Below, piece after piece: positions 17,637-26,301 of a stretch of 64,000 bases of DNA. The notes beneath the pieces were generated by a model. It was not told the DNA's origin. It saw only the letters and a program-made list of their open reading frames with translations, and made no database searches. Every line of letters begins with the position of its first letter. Position 1 is the stretch's first letter. Both the position numbers and the translations under genes were made by a program. Source of the stretch: Fluviicola sp. (GTDB taxonomy: Bacteria > Bacteroidota > Bacteroidia > Flavobacteriales_D > Crocinitomicaceae); the NCBI GenBank assembly GCA_029866325.1, contig JARWZO010000032.1, positions 45,361 through 109,360 of the forward strand, written 5' to 3'.

Positions 17637-19187
17637 GTGAATACACTCCAACATACCTTTAAAGTTGCGCTTATTTTGAGCGCAATTTTTTTGTGTCGAC
17701 TCTCCGCTTGGGCACAGACGGATTGGTTGGAGTTATTGCCCGGTGCCAATCAGCTTTCCTACGACGAAAAAACAGGTATTCAGCGCCTTACCGGAATGAT
17801 CAATTTTACCTATCAAGGTAATATCATGTACTGCGATTCGGCGCATTACAGAGCCAAAACGCAGGAAGTATGGGCTTACGGAAAAGTACACCTCAACAAA
17901 CGGGATACACTCAACCTTTTCTGCGATTCGCTGTATTACAATGGGAAGACACGCATGGCAAAGTTGTGGGGAAATGTGCGGGTGCGTGACCGCGAATACA
18001 AACTCACCACCGATACACTCGAGTACGACGCCAAGAAATCGCGGGCAATTTATCGCTATGGTGGCCGTATTGAAAATATTACAACAAGTGAAGTGCTGAC
18101 GAGTAGGGTAGGTTATTTCAACCCTAATACTGAAGAAAGTTTTTTCAGAGGAAATGTGGTGTACAAATCACCCGATCTGAAAATGACCACCGATACCTTG
18201 CAATACAATTACCTCAAACACAGGGTTTACTTTTTCGGTCCAACCAATGTTACCCAAAAAGAAACCAAATTGTTCTGCGAAAAAGGCTGGTACGATGTGC
18301 AAACCGAAGAAGGTGTTTTGCAGGGAAATGCGTTCATCGATCAGAAACCGCGACTGATTCACGGTGATAGTTTGTATTACAATCCCAAACAAAAAATCGC
18401 TATCGGGAAAGGGCATATTTCTGTACTCGATACCGCGCAGAAAGTAGAATTCAGAGGCGGTTATTTTTATTCCAATGAACAAGTTGGCAAAGATGTACTT
18501 TCTGACCAACCTTGGGTGCGTTTGATGAAATCGAAAGATACGGTCTATTTCCGGGCAGACACCCTCATTCACCAGCGGGATACACTTAACAAAACGCTCA
18601 GTGTTTCGGGAAAATGCAACGTGAAGATCTTCCAGAACAACATTCAGGGAACGGCTGATAGTTTGTACTATGACAAACCTGCCGGATTCATGGATATGTG
18701 GGGAAGTCCGCACTTTTGGAGCCACAATTCAGAATTGAGTGGCGACAGCATTCGGGTGTATGTGAAAAACGATTCCGTAATCGAAAAAGTACACCTGCGT
18801 TACAACGCATTTGCGGCCAATGAAGTCGATTCGGGCAACTACTACAATCAACTTGCGGGGAAAGAAATCTGGGCTTTTTTCAAGGAAAATGAATTGGTAA
18901 AAGCACAAGTTTTATCCAACGCTCGAACAGTTTATTTTCCCACCGACACAGTAAAGACGGATACTTCCGTTGTCATAGACCGCAAAGGAATGAACCGCAT
19001 TTATGCCGCCGATTTGAATGTCTATTTGGATAGCGGCGAAGTAACCGGAATCACCTTTATCCGTCAACCCGAAGGCATTTTCTACCCGATGGACCAACTT
19101 GATCCTGAAGAGCAATTCTTACAGGGATTTACCTGGAGTCCACTGTTGCGACCAAAAAGTTGGCGCGAGATTACGGGGGAGTGGTAA
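17637..19187 (+). CDS. OstA-like (LptA-type) outer-membrane biogenesis protein
   Basis: A protein of about 516 residues with a signal peptide ending 'CRLSAWAQ'. The mature part is a long run of OstA/LptA-like beta-jellyroll repeats. Recurring 'CDSLYYNGKTRMAKLWGNV', 'TTDTLEYDAKKSRA' and 'GDSLYYNPKQKIAIGKG' units alternate 'DTL.Y' with 'G.V' turns. In Bacteroidota such proteins are thought to take part in LPS transport across the periplasm. No ATG precedes the signal peptide; TTG 17634 and GTG 17637 are adjacent candidates and GTG is chosen. It follows purA by seven bases. Confidence 0.85.
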   Translation: MNTLQHTFKVALILSAIFLCRLSAWAQTDWLELLPGANQLSYDEKTGIQRLTGMINFTYQGNIMYCDSAHYRAKTQEVWAYGKVHLNKRDTLNLFCDSLYYNGKTRMAKLWGNVRVRDREYKLTTDTLEYDAKKSRAIYRYGGRIENITTSEVLTSRVGYFNPNTEESFFRGNVVYKSPDLKMTTDTLQYNYLKHRVYFFGPTNVTQKETKLFCEKGWYDVQTEEGVLQGNAFIDQKPRLIHGDSLYYNPKQKIAIGKGHISVLDTAQKVEFRGGYFYSNEQVGKDVLSDQPWVRLMKSKDTVYFRADTLIHQRDTLNKTLSVSGKCNVKIFQNNIQGTADSLYYDKPAGFMDMWGSPHFWSHNSELSGDSIRVYVKNDSVIEKVHLRYNAFAANEVDSGNYYNQLAGKEIWAFFKENELVKAQVLSNARTVYFPTDTVKTDTSVVIDRKGMNRIYAADLNVYLDSGEVTGITFIRQPEGIFYPMDQLDPEEQFLQGFTWSPLLRPKSWREITGEW

Positions 19188-19245
19188 TTACCTTCGTTTT
19201 TTTGAGTTTTCTAAGTTGACTCAAAAACTGAAAATACTGAAAGGA

Positions 19246-19821
19246 ATGGGAATCTACACGGAGCAACAATCGGAATCGAAGCAAAGAATAGTCTTTGAAG
19301 AGTTGATTTTAACAGGTGAAAAACCTCCATTACTCCCTCTATTCATCTTGGGGGCTTTCACGGTCGTTTTCTTGCTTTTTGTACCTCTTTTAATTATCAT
19401 CTTGATTTCAAGTAACGGTTTTCATCCCAAAATTTTATTCGGAGTAGCATTAGCTGCGCTTCCTGGTGTGTTTTTCCTAAAGCTTTTTCTTTGGAATCTT
19501 TATGGACGGGAAGTTATCCGGATTGAAGCCGATTGTATTCGTTCTTTTTGCGATTACAAGTATTTCATCGGGAGAAAAAAACACCTTTCAGGAAAGCTCT
19601 TTTACTGCGATATCATTGACTTAGAGCATTCTGAAGACCAAACGACTGATGTGATCGATGAAATAACGGACGAAGCGGGTGTTAAATTCGGAATCAGAAA
19701 CGATGAAGCGATGATACTTTCACATTTTTCTATTCCGATTACTGAGCTTATTCGATTCATTGATCGTGTAAATTCCTTGGATGAAAAGTTGCCTAAAATT
19801 AAATTGGGCGATGATGAATGA
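19246..19821 (+). CDS. Hypothetical membrane protein
   Basis: A 191-residue protein with two predicted membrane segments near the N-terminus ('LFILGAFTVVFLLFVPLLIIILI' region, about residues 32-55, and 'ILFGVALAALPGVFFLKLFLW', about 63-83), followed by a soluble domain of about 105 residues rich in acidic and beta-type sequence. The layout resembles PH-like or DUF304-type bacterial membrane proteins, but I cannot assign a family. The ATG at 19246 follows 'AAAGGA'; an upstream open stretch overlaps the OstA-like gene and is not used. Confidence 0.75.
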   Translation: MGIYTEQQSESKQRIVFEELILTGEKPPLLPLFILGAFTVVFLLFVPLLIIILISSNGFHPKILFGVALAALPGVFFLKLFLWNLYGREVIRIEADCIRSFCDYKYFIGRKKHLSGKLFYCDIIDLEHSEDQTTDVIDEITDEAGVKFGIRNDEAMILSHFSIPITELIRFIDRVNSLDEKLPKIKLGDDE

Positions 19822-19823
19822 TG

Positions 19824-21095
19824 TTAAAACTGTAAGTAAGTAAAAGATAAATAACTTCTTATTTGATGATAGGTGGAATAAAGATGAATCACTATTATGA
19901 GTGAAATTGCGATCCAGATCAATCGTGCTATAGCCCATTTTTTAATCAATTCTTTCGTTGAATCTGTTGCCCAAACAATGAGCATAATCAAACCTATGAT
20001 AGGAATGGCAATAATCACAAAGTTGGCAAGCCAGGTTCCTAAAGTTGGGTTTTGATCATCTTCAAAATTGGATAATTGCTGAAAGTAATTGTATGTAAGG
20101 ATGCTGGCAATAATGATCATGATGATGAAGACAGTAACAAACACTGCGAATATTCCTGAAAATGAATCCGATAATTCAAGTACACTACCCAACAACAATG
20201 CATTTAAACCGATTCCAGCCGTAACACCCCAAAATTGCATAATAGCCCAATTTCTTCTAATCCTGTTTTGATGATCACTTGCCCAAATGGCGAGCAAAAC
20301 CGGACCTGCCAATGGAATGGCCGCCATGAGGAAATTGCCCAACCATTGCATGGGTGATAATACGTTGATCGTGCGAATCTTTTCCCATTTGTCAATTGGT
20401 TCAATCATGTCAATTGTAGTCTCATTTTCGGTCTTATTCTTATTGGTTAAGTTGGGTTTAGAAAGCGTTAGATAACCTTTGATGGAAAAGAAAATGATTG
20501 CAATTGAAAAAGGAACCGACAGCAAATCAAGTATCATGTACAATGATCTGTAAGGAGCGGGAGAATTTGAAGCAATAAGAGTTGTTTGAAGATATAACGA
20601 GAATACGAAATAAGACAAATCTGCAATTAAGAAATTGATGCCGCCTATAAACAGCCAGTAAAATGAACGTCTTTGGCGGGTCTGATTATCTCCTGAAAAT
20701 GCGATTCCAACCAACATGATCCCTAAAGGAGTTAACAATCGTAAGATGTGGTATCGAATAAAGTCAATTAAACCGTTAAGTTCACCAATTTGATCAAATT
20801 TATTGGGTGAATCATAGATTTCATATAAAATAAAAGACAACCAAATTCCACCTACAATAGCGAGTGCAATAGCACTATTTCGTTTGATGTTTTCATTGCT
20901 TTTGTAGGAGGTTAATCCGAATAACCCAAGAGTGAAATAACTTGCTATTAGAACAATAAAATAAAGCCAGGAATACACCGAAATAGATGTTTCGTTGGGG
21001 CTATTGATAATAGGGATCAATCGAAAGACAATGATTAACAAACATGCCACCCAAGCAGTGATGGCTAAAAAGAGAGCAGCGTTTTTGTTGAGCAT
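19824..21095 (-). CDS. Polytopic membrane protein with duplicated 'NF..AIP..G..LL.WA' motif
   Basis: A 423-residue protein with about ten hydrophobic segments. Two C-terminal parts are visibly related: 'WLGNFLMAAIPLAGPVLLAI' + 'WASD' and 'WLANFVIIAIPIIGLIMLIV' + 'WATD', each followed by a positively charged stretch and 'WAI'. This W-x-x-N-F / IP..G / WA motif is common in small uncharacterised bacterial membrane proteins, and here it is duplicated and fused to an N-terminal multi-helix region. The function is unknown. It converges on the 19246-19821 gene, with only two bases between the stops. Confidence 0.75.
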   Translation of the reverse strand: MLNKNAALFLAITAWVACLLIIVFRLIPIINSPNETSISVYSWLYFIVLIASYFTLGLFGLTSYKSNENIKRNSAIALAIVGGIWLSFILYEIYDSPNKFDQIGELNGLIDFIRYHILRLLTPLGIMLVGIAFSGDNQTRQRRSFYWLFIGGINFLIADLSYFVFSLYLQTTLIASNSPAPYRSLYMILDLLSVPFSIAIIFFSIKGYLTLSKPNLTNKNKTENETTIDMIEPIDKWEKIRTINVLSPMQWLGNFLMAAIPLAGPVLLAIWASDHQNRIRRNWAIMQFWGVTAGIGLNALLLGSVLELSDSFSGIFAVFVTVFIIMIIIASILTYNYFQQLSNFEDDQNPTLGTWLANFVIIAIPIIGLIMLIVWATDSTKELIKKWAIARLIWIAISLIIVIHLYSTYHQIRSYLSFTYLQF

Positions 21096-21157
21096 GATTT
21101 ATGTTTAAGCGCTACCAAAGTACATAAAATTAAAAACGGAATCTGTTTTTAATATGT

Positions 21158-22537
21158 TTAGACCACAATTTCATCGTTGTTCACCGGCAGCACAAATTCA
21201 TCCAGAAAATCAATTATTTCCGTCAACTCTTTCTGTGAATTAATGCTGAGTTTATCAAATTCGGATGGATGACGAAGTTGTTTCACATCGCGAAAACGAA
21301 GATGGATTACACGACCTTTTTCAACCGTTGCATCTACATAAATTGTCTTGAGCTGAATGCCTATGATGCGCGTCTGCGATTTGCCATTTATCGTTCCTTT
21401 ACTAATGCTCAATTTGGCAATAAGCGGCGCATGACACCATTTGAAGATATCGTAAGCCACAAAATCACCTAGAGAATAGATGATCAAACTCTGTTTTTCC
21501 TCACCGGTAATTTGATCTTGGTAATTGTAAAAAGAGAGCGGTTGTGGGTTGTGCGGATGTCCGCCCAAGATCAGATCAATACCAGCTTCACGACAAATGC
21601 GTTGCATCGTATCAATGATCTGTTGATCGGGGAAGGGTTGATAGGCGCACCCGATATGTAAGGCGGCAGCAACCAAATCGGCACCTCGTTCGCGCGCAAG
21701 TTGGGCTTGTTGAATGATGGGAGAAATATCCGGATTCGGTTCATTTAAACAGATATGATTGCACAACCAAGGTGTTTCTTCAGGCACCGTTTCCATGTTG
21801 AGTGAAAAGGTCCAAGCCAAAAATGCAATCTTGATTCCTTCGCGCTCCAGAATAGGGAAGTTGTTGTATTCATTTTCTGTTTTAGCTGCTCCTGTGTAAG
21901 CAATGCCTTTTGCAGTGAGAAAATCGAGGGTATTTAACAATCCGTCTGATTGTTGGTCGAGTGAATGATTATTGGCAACCGACAGAATATCATAATTACC
22001 GTATTTTCCGAAAGCTGAAAACACATCAAAGAGTTCAGCACTTCCGTTGAAATACATGTTGCTGAGCATCACTTCTGGTACAGCAGATGGTTTTTTACTG
22101 ATGGATATCGGTGTTTCTAGGTTGGCAAATACAATATCCGATGAAAAGAAATATTCACCGACTTCGTCCCATAAGTGCGCGCAAGTTTGTGCATTGATGC
22201 ACGTGTATGGCATCAGATCGCCGCCTGCACTTAGTGTAATGGTTGTTTCCGGAATAAAGTTTTCAGGAATCATCGGCCGCAACGGACGTTTAAATTCTTC
22301 AGCTATTCCGGAATTTTCTTCAGCCTCAACGATGGCTTTGAAATAGTATTTGTAGCCGAGGTATAGCCGTTCGTTGGTGGTCATTTTCAAGGGATCTTCG
22401 TGATGACCTTTGAGCGGGTAACGGTAGGTTTTACCAAACACGGAACGAATTCGAAAACCGAAACGAACCAAACGGGTGAGGAGTTTTCCTTTCAACGAAA
22501 TGGCCCGAACCGGGTTGTAGGTGTTGTAATCGATCAT
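21158..22537 (-). CDS. CapA family (poly-gamma-glutamate capsule synthesis-like) metallophosphatase
   Basis: A 459-residue protein with the PGA_cap/CapA fold: 'LSAGGDLMPYTCINA' (first metal ligand), 'FANLETPIS', 'SVANNHSLDQQSDGLLNTLD', 'GIAYTGAA' and 'LILGGHPHNPQP'. CapA proteins are calcineurin-like and act in polyglutamate capsule production, but many members have other unknown roles. No signal peptide is evident and there are no capsule genes nearby. The ATG at 22537 is preferred to one at 22636, because the longer frame reads into the palindromic repeat element at 22598-22754. Confidence 0.85.
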   Translation of the reverse strand: MIDYNTYNPVRAISLKGKLLTRLVRFGFRIRSVFGKTYRYPLKGHHEDPLKMTTNERLYLGYKYYFKAIVEAEENSGIAEEFKRPLRPMIPENFIPETTITLSAGGDLMPYTCINAQTCAHLWDEVGEYFFSSDIVFANLETPISISKKPSAVPEVMLSNMYFNGSAELFDVFSAFGKYGNYDILSVANNHSLDQQSDGLLNTLDFLTAKGIAYTGAAKTENEYNNFPILEREGIKIAFLAWTFSLNMETVPEETPWLCNHICLNEPNPDISPIIQQAQLARERGADLVAAALHIGCAYQPFPDQQIIDTMQRICREAGIDLILGGHPHNPQPLSFYNYQDQITGEEKQSLIIYSLGDFVAYDIFKWCHAPLIAKLSISKGTINGKSQTRIIGIQLKTIYVDATVEKGRVIHLRFRDVKQLRHPSEFDKLSINSQKELTEIIDFLDEFVLPVNNDEIVV

Positions 22538-22597
22538 GTTTGTTTTTCCAAATTTCAATAACGAAGATACCGTTTTCGGATAAACGAGATTGTATCC

Positions 22598-22754
22598 AAA
22601 GTCCCGTAGGGACGAGATATGGTAAAAGGAGCTCAACTACTGAACATCCACCCCATAGGGGTGGGACATAATAAACGGTGAATGTCTTACCCCTACGGGG
22701 TAAAAACCAACTATAAATCTTTAGTTCTAAAATATCTCGTCCCTACGGGACTTT
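22598..22754. repeat. Non-coding 157-bp element with perfect 23-bp terminal inverted repeats
   Basis: The left end (22598-22620, AAAGTCCCGTAGGGACG..) is the exact reverse complement of the right end (22732-22754). Each terminus itself holds a palindrome (GTCCCGTAGGGAC). Two further palindromes lie inside: CCACCCCATAGGGGTGG at 22648-22664 and TTACCCCTACGGGGTAA at 22687-22703. The set resembles the cluster at 42008-42170. It has no coding content and sits between the divergent CapA and sigma-factor genes. Confidence 0.8.
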
Positions 22755-22833
22755 CTTGGCACCGCAATAATCTGATTTTCGACCAAAATGGTTACCTTTC
22801 CTAGACGATTACATTAAAGAGAAAATAATTCAA

Positions 22834-23400
22834 ATGACTGATCAGGAAATCATCTCATCCATACGCAAAGGCGAGCGCGAACAAGCGATTCGGTTTTTGT
22901 ATCAGGAGTTTCCTAAAATCAAAGCATTGATTCTGAAAAGTGGCCTCAATGAAGTGGTGGCAAAAGAAGTATTCAATGATAGTTTGTTACTCTTGATCGA
23001 AAAATTACAAGACCCGAATTTTGAATTAACATCGAAGTTGACGACCTATTTATACGGGATCAATCGCTTCATGGTGAAAAACGAAATGCGCAGGCAAAAC
23101 AAAACAGCTTACGAACTGGAGTGGAGTGATACCCTCATTATTTCGGATGCCGATTTGGGTTACGATGTTGAAAAAGAAGAACGACTTAGTCAATTGGATA
23201 AAATCCTGACTCAGGTTTCTGAAAAATGTCGTCAGATATTTGAATTATTTTATTTCCGAAAACAATCCATGGAACATATTTCCAAGACCTTGAATTACTC
23301 AAGTGTCAACTCGGCGAAAACCCAAAAATACAAGTGCATAGAGCAGGCGTATCAATTGGCCCAAAAGCACGTTTCTCAAACTGAATCACTATTGCCATGA
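22834..23400 (+). CDS. RNA polymerase sigma factor, ECF (sigma-70) family
   Basis: A 188-residue protein with region 2 ('FNDSLLLLIEKLQDPNFELTSKLTTYLYGI') and a region 4 helix-turn-helix ('ILTQVSEKCRQIFELFYFRK' then 'SMEHISKTLNY'). This two-domain layout without regions 1 and 3 is the ECF type. Its stop overlaps the following gene by four bases (ATGA), so the two are co-translated. The downstream membrane protein is a likely anti-sigma or regulated partner. The target regulon is unknown. Confidence 0.88.
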   Translation: MTDQEIISSIRKGEREQAIRFLYQEFPKIKALILKSGLNEVVAKEVFNDSLLLLIEKLQDPNFELTSKLTTYLYGINRFMVKNEMRRQNKTAYELEWSDTLIISDADLGYDVEKEERLSQLDKILTQVSEKCRQIFELFYFRKQSMEHISKTLNYSSVNSAKTQKYKCIEQAYQLAQKHVSQTESLLP

Positions 23401-24395
23401 GATCGTCATTAGAACAATTTGAACGCGTTTCCGATTATGTTTCGGGAAAATTGACTGAGTCACAGCGAGGTTTGTTTGAACTCGAAATGAGCAATGATCC
23501 GTTTTTACAGGAACAGGTTGCTTTTCAGAAAGATATGGTGCGTGTGGTTGAACGCCGTGCTTTGCGCAGTGAAATTGGCGCGGTGGCTAGTGTTTATGCT
23601 GCCGGAGGAATGAGTTTGTTGACCAAATTGTTGCTTGGAACCGGAAGTGTCCTTGTGATTGGAGTATTGAGTTATTTCATTTTTATGAATCAGAAAGCCG
23701 AGCAAAAACCACAGGTAGCTTCGGTTGAAAAGGCCAAATCAGAAGAACATTCATCAGTAAAAAATGAACAAGCTAACATCGGAGAAAGTAAGTCGGAAGC
23801 AACGTCAACTTCTCATGTAATGTCTGTTGATGAGATTGTTGAGTTTATGAGAAAACAAGCCCAAAATCCATCGTTCCCTAATTTATACGGATCATTTATG
23901 ACTCCTCCATTACTCGGCTATAAGAAGGATTCATTGATTAGGGCAAACTCCGATTTTGTTTCTATTCCGTCTGATTCACTGATCAGTGAATTGCTTCCTA
24001 CTATCGAACAAAAACGTGCCTATGTTGGATCATGGCGCAATAAACCGATGACACGTGCCAAGATTGTCAAAATAAAGGGGTTAAGAAAACAAGTAAAATC
24101 GCATAAAAAAGCAGCAACCGTTTATGTGACCGATGAAGAAGGAAACATTCTGAACAATGCGAAGATGACCTATTCTTACTTTGGTGAGCAACGAACGGTT
24201 GCGATCAATGGCGTTTATGCGTTCGATTTGTACAGTGAAATAAAAACAACTGTAGTAATCGAATTGGAAAATGGCGATAAAGCGTTGATTGAGAATGTTG
24301 ATTTTAAACCCAAGTACATAACTTATATTGAAATCGACGGTTATTCGACTACGAAAATAGTGAAGCGAGATCAAGATATTAGCATTGAAAAGTGA
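23397..24395 (+). CDS. Putative anti-sigma-like membrane protein coupled to the ECF sigma factor
   Basis: A 332-residue protein. The cytoplasmic N-terminal part (about residues 1-65, 'FERVSDYVSGKLTESQRGLF', 'MSNDPFLQEQVAFQKDMV') resembles the zinc-less anti-sigma helices common in Bacteroidota. One membrane helix follows ('LLLGTGSVLVIGVLSYFIFM', about 79-98), then a Ser/Glu/Lys-rich linker and a periplasmic domain ending in beta-rich sequence ('AATVYVTDEEGNILNNAKMTY') that resembles a carboxypeptidase-regulatory-like/Ig fold. The overlap with the sigma gene supports the anti-sigma reading; the exact family is unsure. Confidence 0.75.
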   Translation: MRSSLEQFERVSDYVSGKLTESQRGLFELEMSNDPFLQEQVAFQKDMVRVVERRALRSEIGAVASVYAAGGMSLLTKLLLGTGSVLVIGVLSYFIFMNQKAEQKPQVASVEKAKSEEHSSVKNEQANIGESKSEATSTSHVMSVDEIVEFMRKQAQNPSFPNLYGSFMTPPLLGYKKDSLIRANSDFVSIPSDSLISELLPTIEQKRAYVGSWRNKPMTRAKIVKIKGLRKQVKSHKKAATVYVTDEEGNILNNAKMTYSYFGEQRTVAINGVYAFDLYSEIKTTVVIELENGDKALIENVDFKPKYITYIEIDGYSTTKIVKRDQDISIEK

Positions 24396-24519
24396 AGCAG
24401 GTAAGAAGATTAGCTGACTATTTCTGAACGATTCCTTCGATCCGAATTTGGTGATAACCCGAATTTAATTTAACAGAAGATCCAGATTCGCAAGTTCCCA
24501 AAATTACGAACGCGACAGT

Positions 24520-24561
24520 AAGTTCGGGATATTGCGAACCAGTTCGTAATATCCCGAACTT
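24520..24561. repeat. Stem-loop with 14-bp arms
   Basis: AAGTTCGGGATATT (24520-24533) pairs perfectly with 24548-24561 around a 14-base loop. The core GTTCGGGATAT recurs as a palindrome at 52400-52421. It lies in the 276-base gap between the anti-sigma-like gene and the convergent AI-2E family gene, which otherwise shows nothing recognisable. Confidence 0.7.
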
Positions 24562-24671
24562 GATTCAATTTTGAATTGTTTATTACAGTTTTGATAAATT
24601 AAAAGCACAGAAGATTCTTTTCAAGAACCCACGTTAACAAAGTGATTCACTTAAATACCGGTGATTTCACT

Positions 24672-25700
24672 TTAAATTTTCCCTTTCTCCGAAAGCAAGA
24701 TTGCGATTGGTCGTGTTTTTGTAAACTGTGAGAATACAATGATCATGATTACGGTGATCGGAACACTGAGGAACATTCCGGTGATTCCCCATATCGTTCC
24801 CCAAAGTGCCAGTGCAATAATGGCAACCAACGGACTTATATTGAGTGAATTCCCCATGATTTTTGGCTCGAGGATATTTCCCACGACAAATTGTGCCGTT
24901 CCGAGCGAAATCAGCGTAGCAATGCATGGACTAAACGAACCGAATTGCACCAAACAAAACGCGGTAGGTAATAAGACGCTCATAAGCAATCCGATCAACG
25001 GAATGAAGTTGAGTAAAAACACTAGGAAAGCCCAAAAGATGGGGGTATCTACTCCGATTATCAACAAAATAATAAAACTGATTACCGCAGAAATAAGATT
25101 CACCAGCGTTTTTAAACCGATGTAATTGGCTACCGATTTCTCGATTTTTTCTATAAGTACCAATACACGTAAGTATTGTTGAGTCTTGGGAAACAAACCA
25201 CGTAACTTTGTGGGGAAATTGCTTTCTTCTAAGAAAATAAAAACAACATACATCAAGACAACAACTGTATTCTCTACCATTCCTCTGAGTGAAGAAAAGA
25301 TAGAGGAGAACAATTTCCCGAAGTTAAAATTGCCGGCATATTCCTGCAACAACTTCATGACATCAATGTCGAAAAACGTATTGAGATCCTGAGTGACTGC
25401 TGTGACATTGACTCCATACGTTTCATACGATTTCGCCAAAATCTCGATGTTTACTGCCAATAAACGACCGATAAACGTGAATGCCGCAAAGATCAATCCT
25501 GACATAACGATATTGGTAACCCATCCCGGGAACCATCTATGAATAAATGGAATCTGATTGAGTTTCGATTTGATTTTACGCACCAACAACCAAATCAACA
25601 AAGCGAAAATAAAGGGAACAATGAGCTTTTGACCGAGAATCAGTGCCACCACTGTCAAGGCAAGAACAATCATGAGTGCTGCTGCGTTCCGGATATTCAT
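24672..25700 (-). CDS. AI-2E family transporter
   Basis: A 342-residue polytopic membrane protein of the AI-2E/PerM/YdiK exporter family. It has two hydrophobic N-terminal segments ('AALMIVLALTVVALILG', 'LIVPFIFALLIWLLV'), a central soluble amphipathic region (about residues 90-170), and a C-terminal cluster of helices with 'DTPIFWAFLVFLLNFIPLIG' and 'LGTAQFVVGNILEPKIMG', which are the family's most conserved blocks. Some members move autoinducer-2, others sodium/proton or unknown substrates, so the name does not fix the substrate. Confidence 0.9.
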   Translation of the reverse strand: MNIRNAAALMIVLALTVVALILGQKLIVPFIFALLIWLLVRKIKSKLNQIPFIHRWFPGWVTNIVMSGLIFAAFTFIGRLLAVNIEILAKSYETYGVNVTAVTQDLNTFFDIDVMKLLQEYAGNFNFGKLFSSIFSSLRGMVENTVVVLMYVVFIFLEESNFPTKLRGLFPKTQQYLRVLVLIEKIEKSVANYIGLKTLVNLISAVISFIILLIIGVDTPIFWAFLVFLLNFIPLIGLLMSVLLPTAFCLVQFGSFSPCIATLISLGTAQFVVGNILEPKIMGNSLNISPLVAIIALALWGTIWGITGMFLSVPITVIMIIVFSQFTKTRPIAILLSEKGKI

Positions 25701-25857
25701 TGGTCGAAGATAATGAAAGTGGCGGAACGTAGGAAGAAATTAATAATATTATTGGATGAAAATGATGTTGAAAAGTGATTTTTAATCGCTCGTATTTCTT
25801 TCCGTAATATTGCGGGATTACTGAATTTAATACATTGAAAATCAGTCGATTAATTCT

Positions 25858-26301
25858 TTATTTTTCAGTTTTAACCAGTGTTTTCTCCATTTCATAATGT
25901 TGCAGCACATCAAACAATTTGTACGATGGCCCCAGCATGGTATATCCCAACTTTTCGTAAAATAGCAATGCATAATCGCGTGCATGAAGAATGAGTTTGT
26001 CGTAGCCGTTTTCTGCACCATGTTTTTCAACAGCATCCATGATTTTTTTACCCAATCCTTTTCCTTGAATATTCGTTTCAACCGCTACAAATCGTACCTG
26101 ACAAATGGTTTCATCCACTCTATCTAACCGCGCAATGGCCAAGATAGATGCACCATCAAACAACGCGAAATGAATCCCGGCTTCGTCGCCGTCATTACGT
26201 TCCGAACCACGTTCTTTTCCCAGAGGTTCGCGCAAAACACGGTAGCGTAAATCATAATATATTTCCCATTCTGTGACGGTTTGCGGTGTTCTAATTTCCA
26301 T
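25858..26301 (-). CDS. GNAT family N-acetyltransferase
   Basis: A 147-residue single-domain acetyltransferase. Motif A with the acetyl-CoA pyrophosphate loop is 'VRFVAVETNIQGKGLGKKIM' (Q/R-x-x-G-x-G/A type), and motif B is 'LHARDYALLFYEKLGYTMLG'. The N-terminus 'ETVTEWEIYYDLRYRVLREP'-like sequence is typical of the ElaA/PhnO-like branch. The substrate is unknown. The ATG at 26301 overlaps the 3' end of the upstream CoA-transferase gene by 11 bases, so the genes are likely co-transcribed. Confidence 0.88.
   Translation of the reverse strand: MEIRTPQTVTEWEIYYDLRYRVLREPLGKERGSERNDGDEAGIHFALFDGASILAIARLDRVDETICQVRFVAVETNIQGKGLGKKIMDAVEKHGAENGYDKLILHARDYALLFYEKLGYTMLGPSYKLFDVLQHYEMEKTLVKTEK

Noticed and set aside
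22538..22636. N-terminal extension of the CapA protein by 33 residues
   Set aside because: The extra codons come from the palindromic element and do not resemble a signal peptide; ATG 22537 gives a plausible start.
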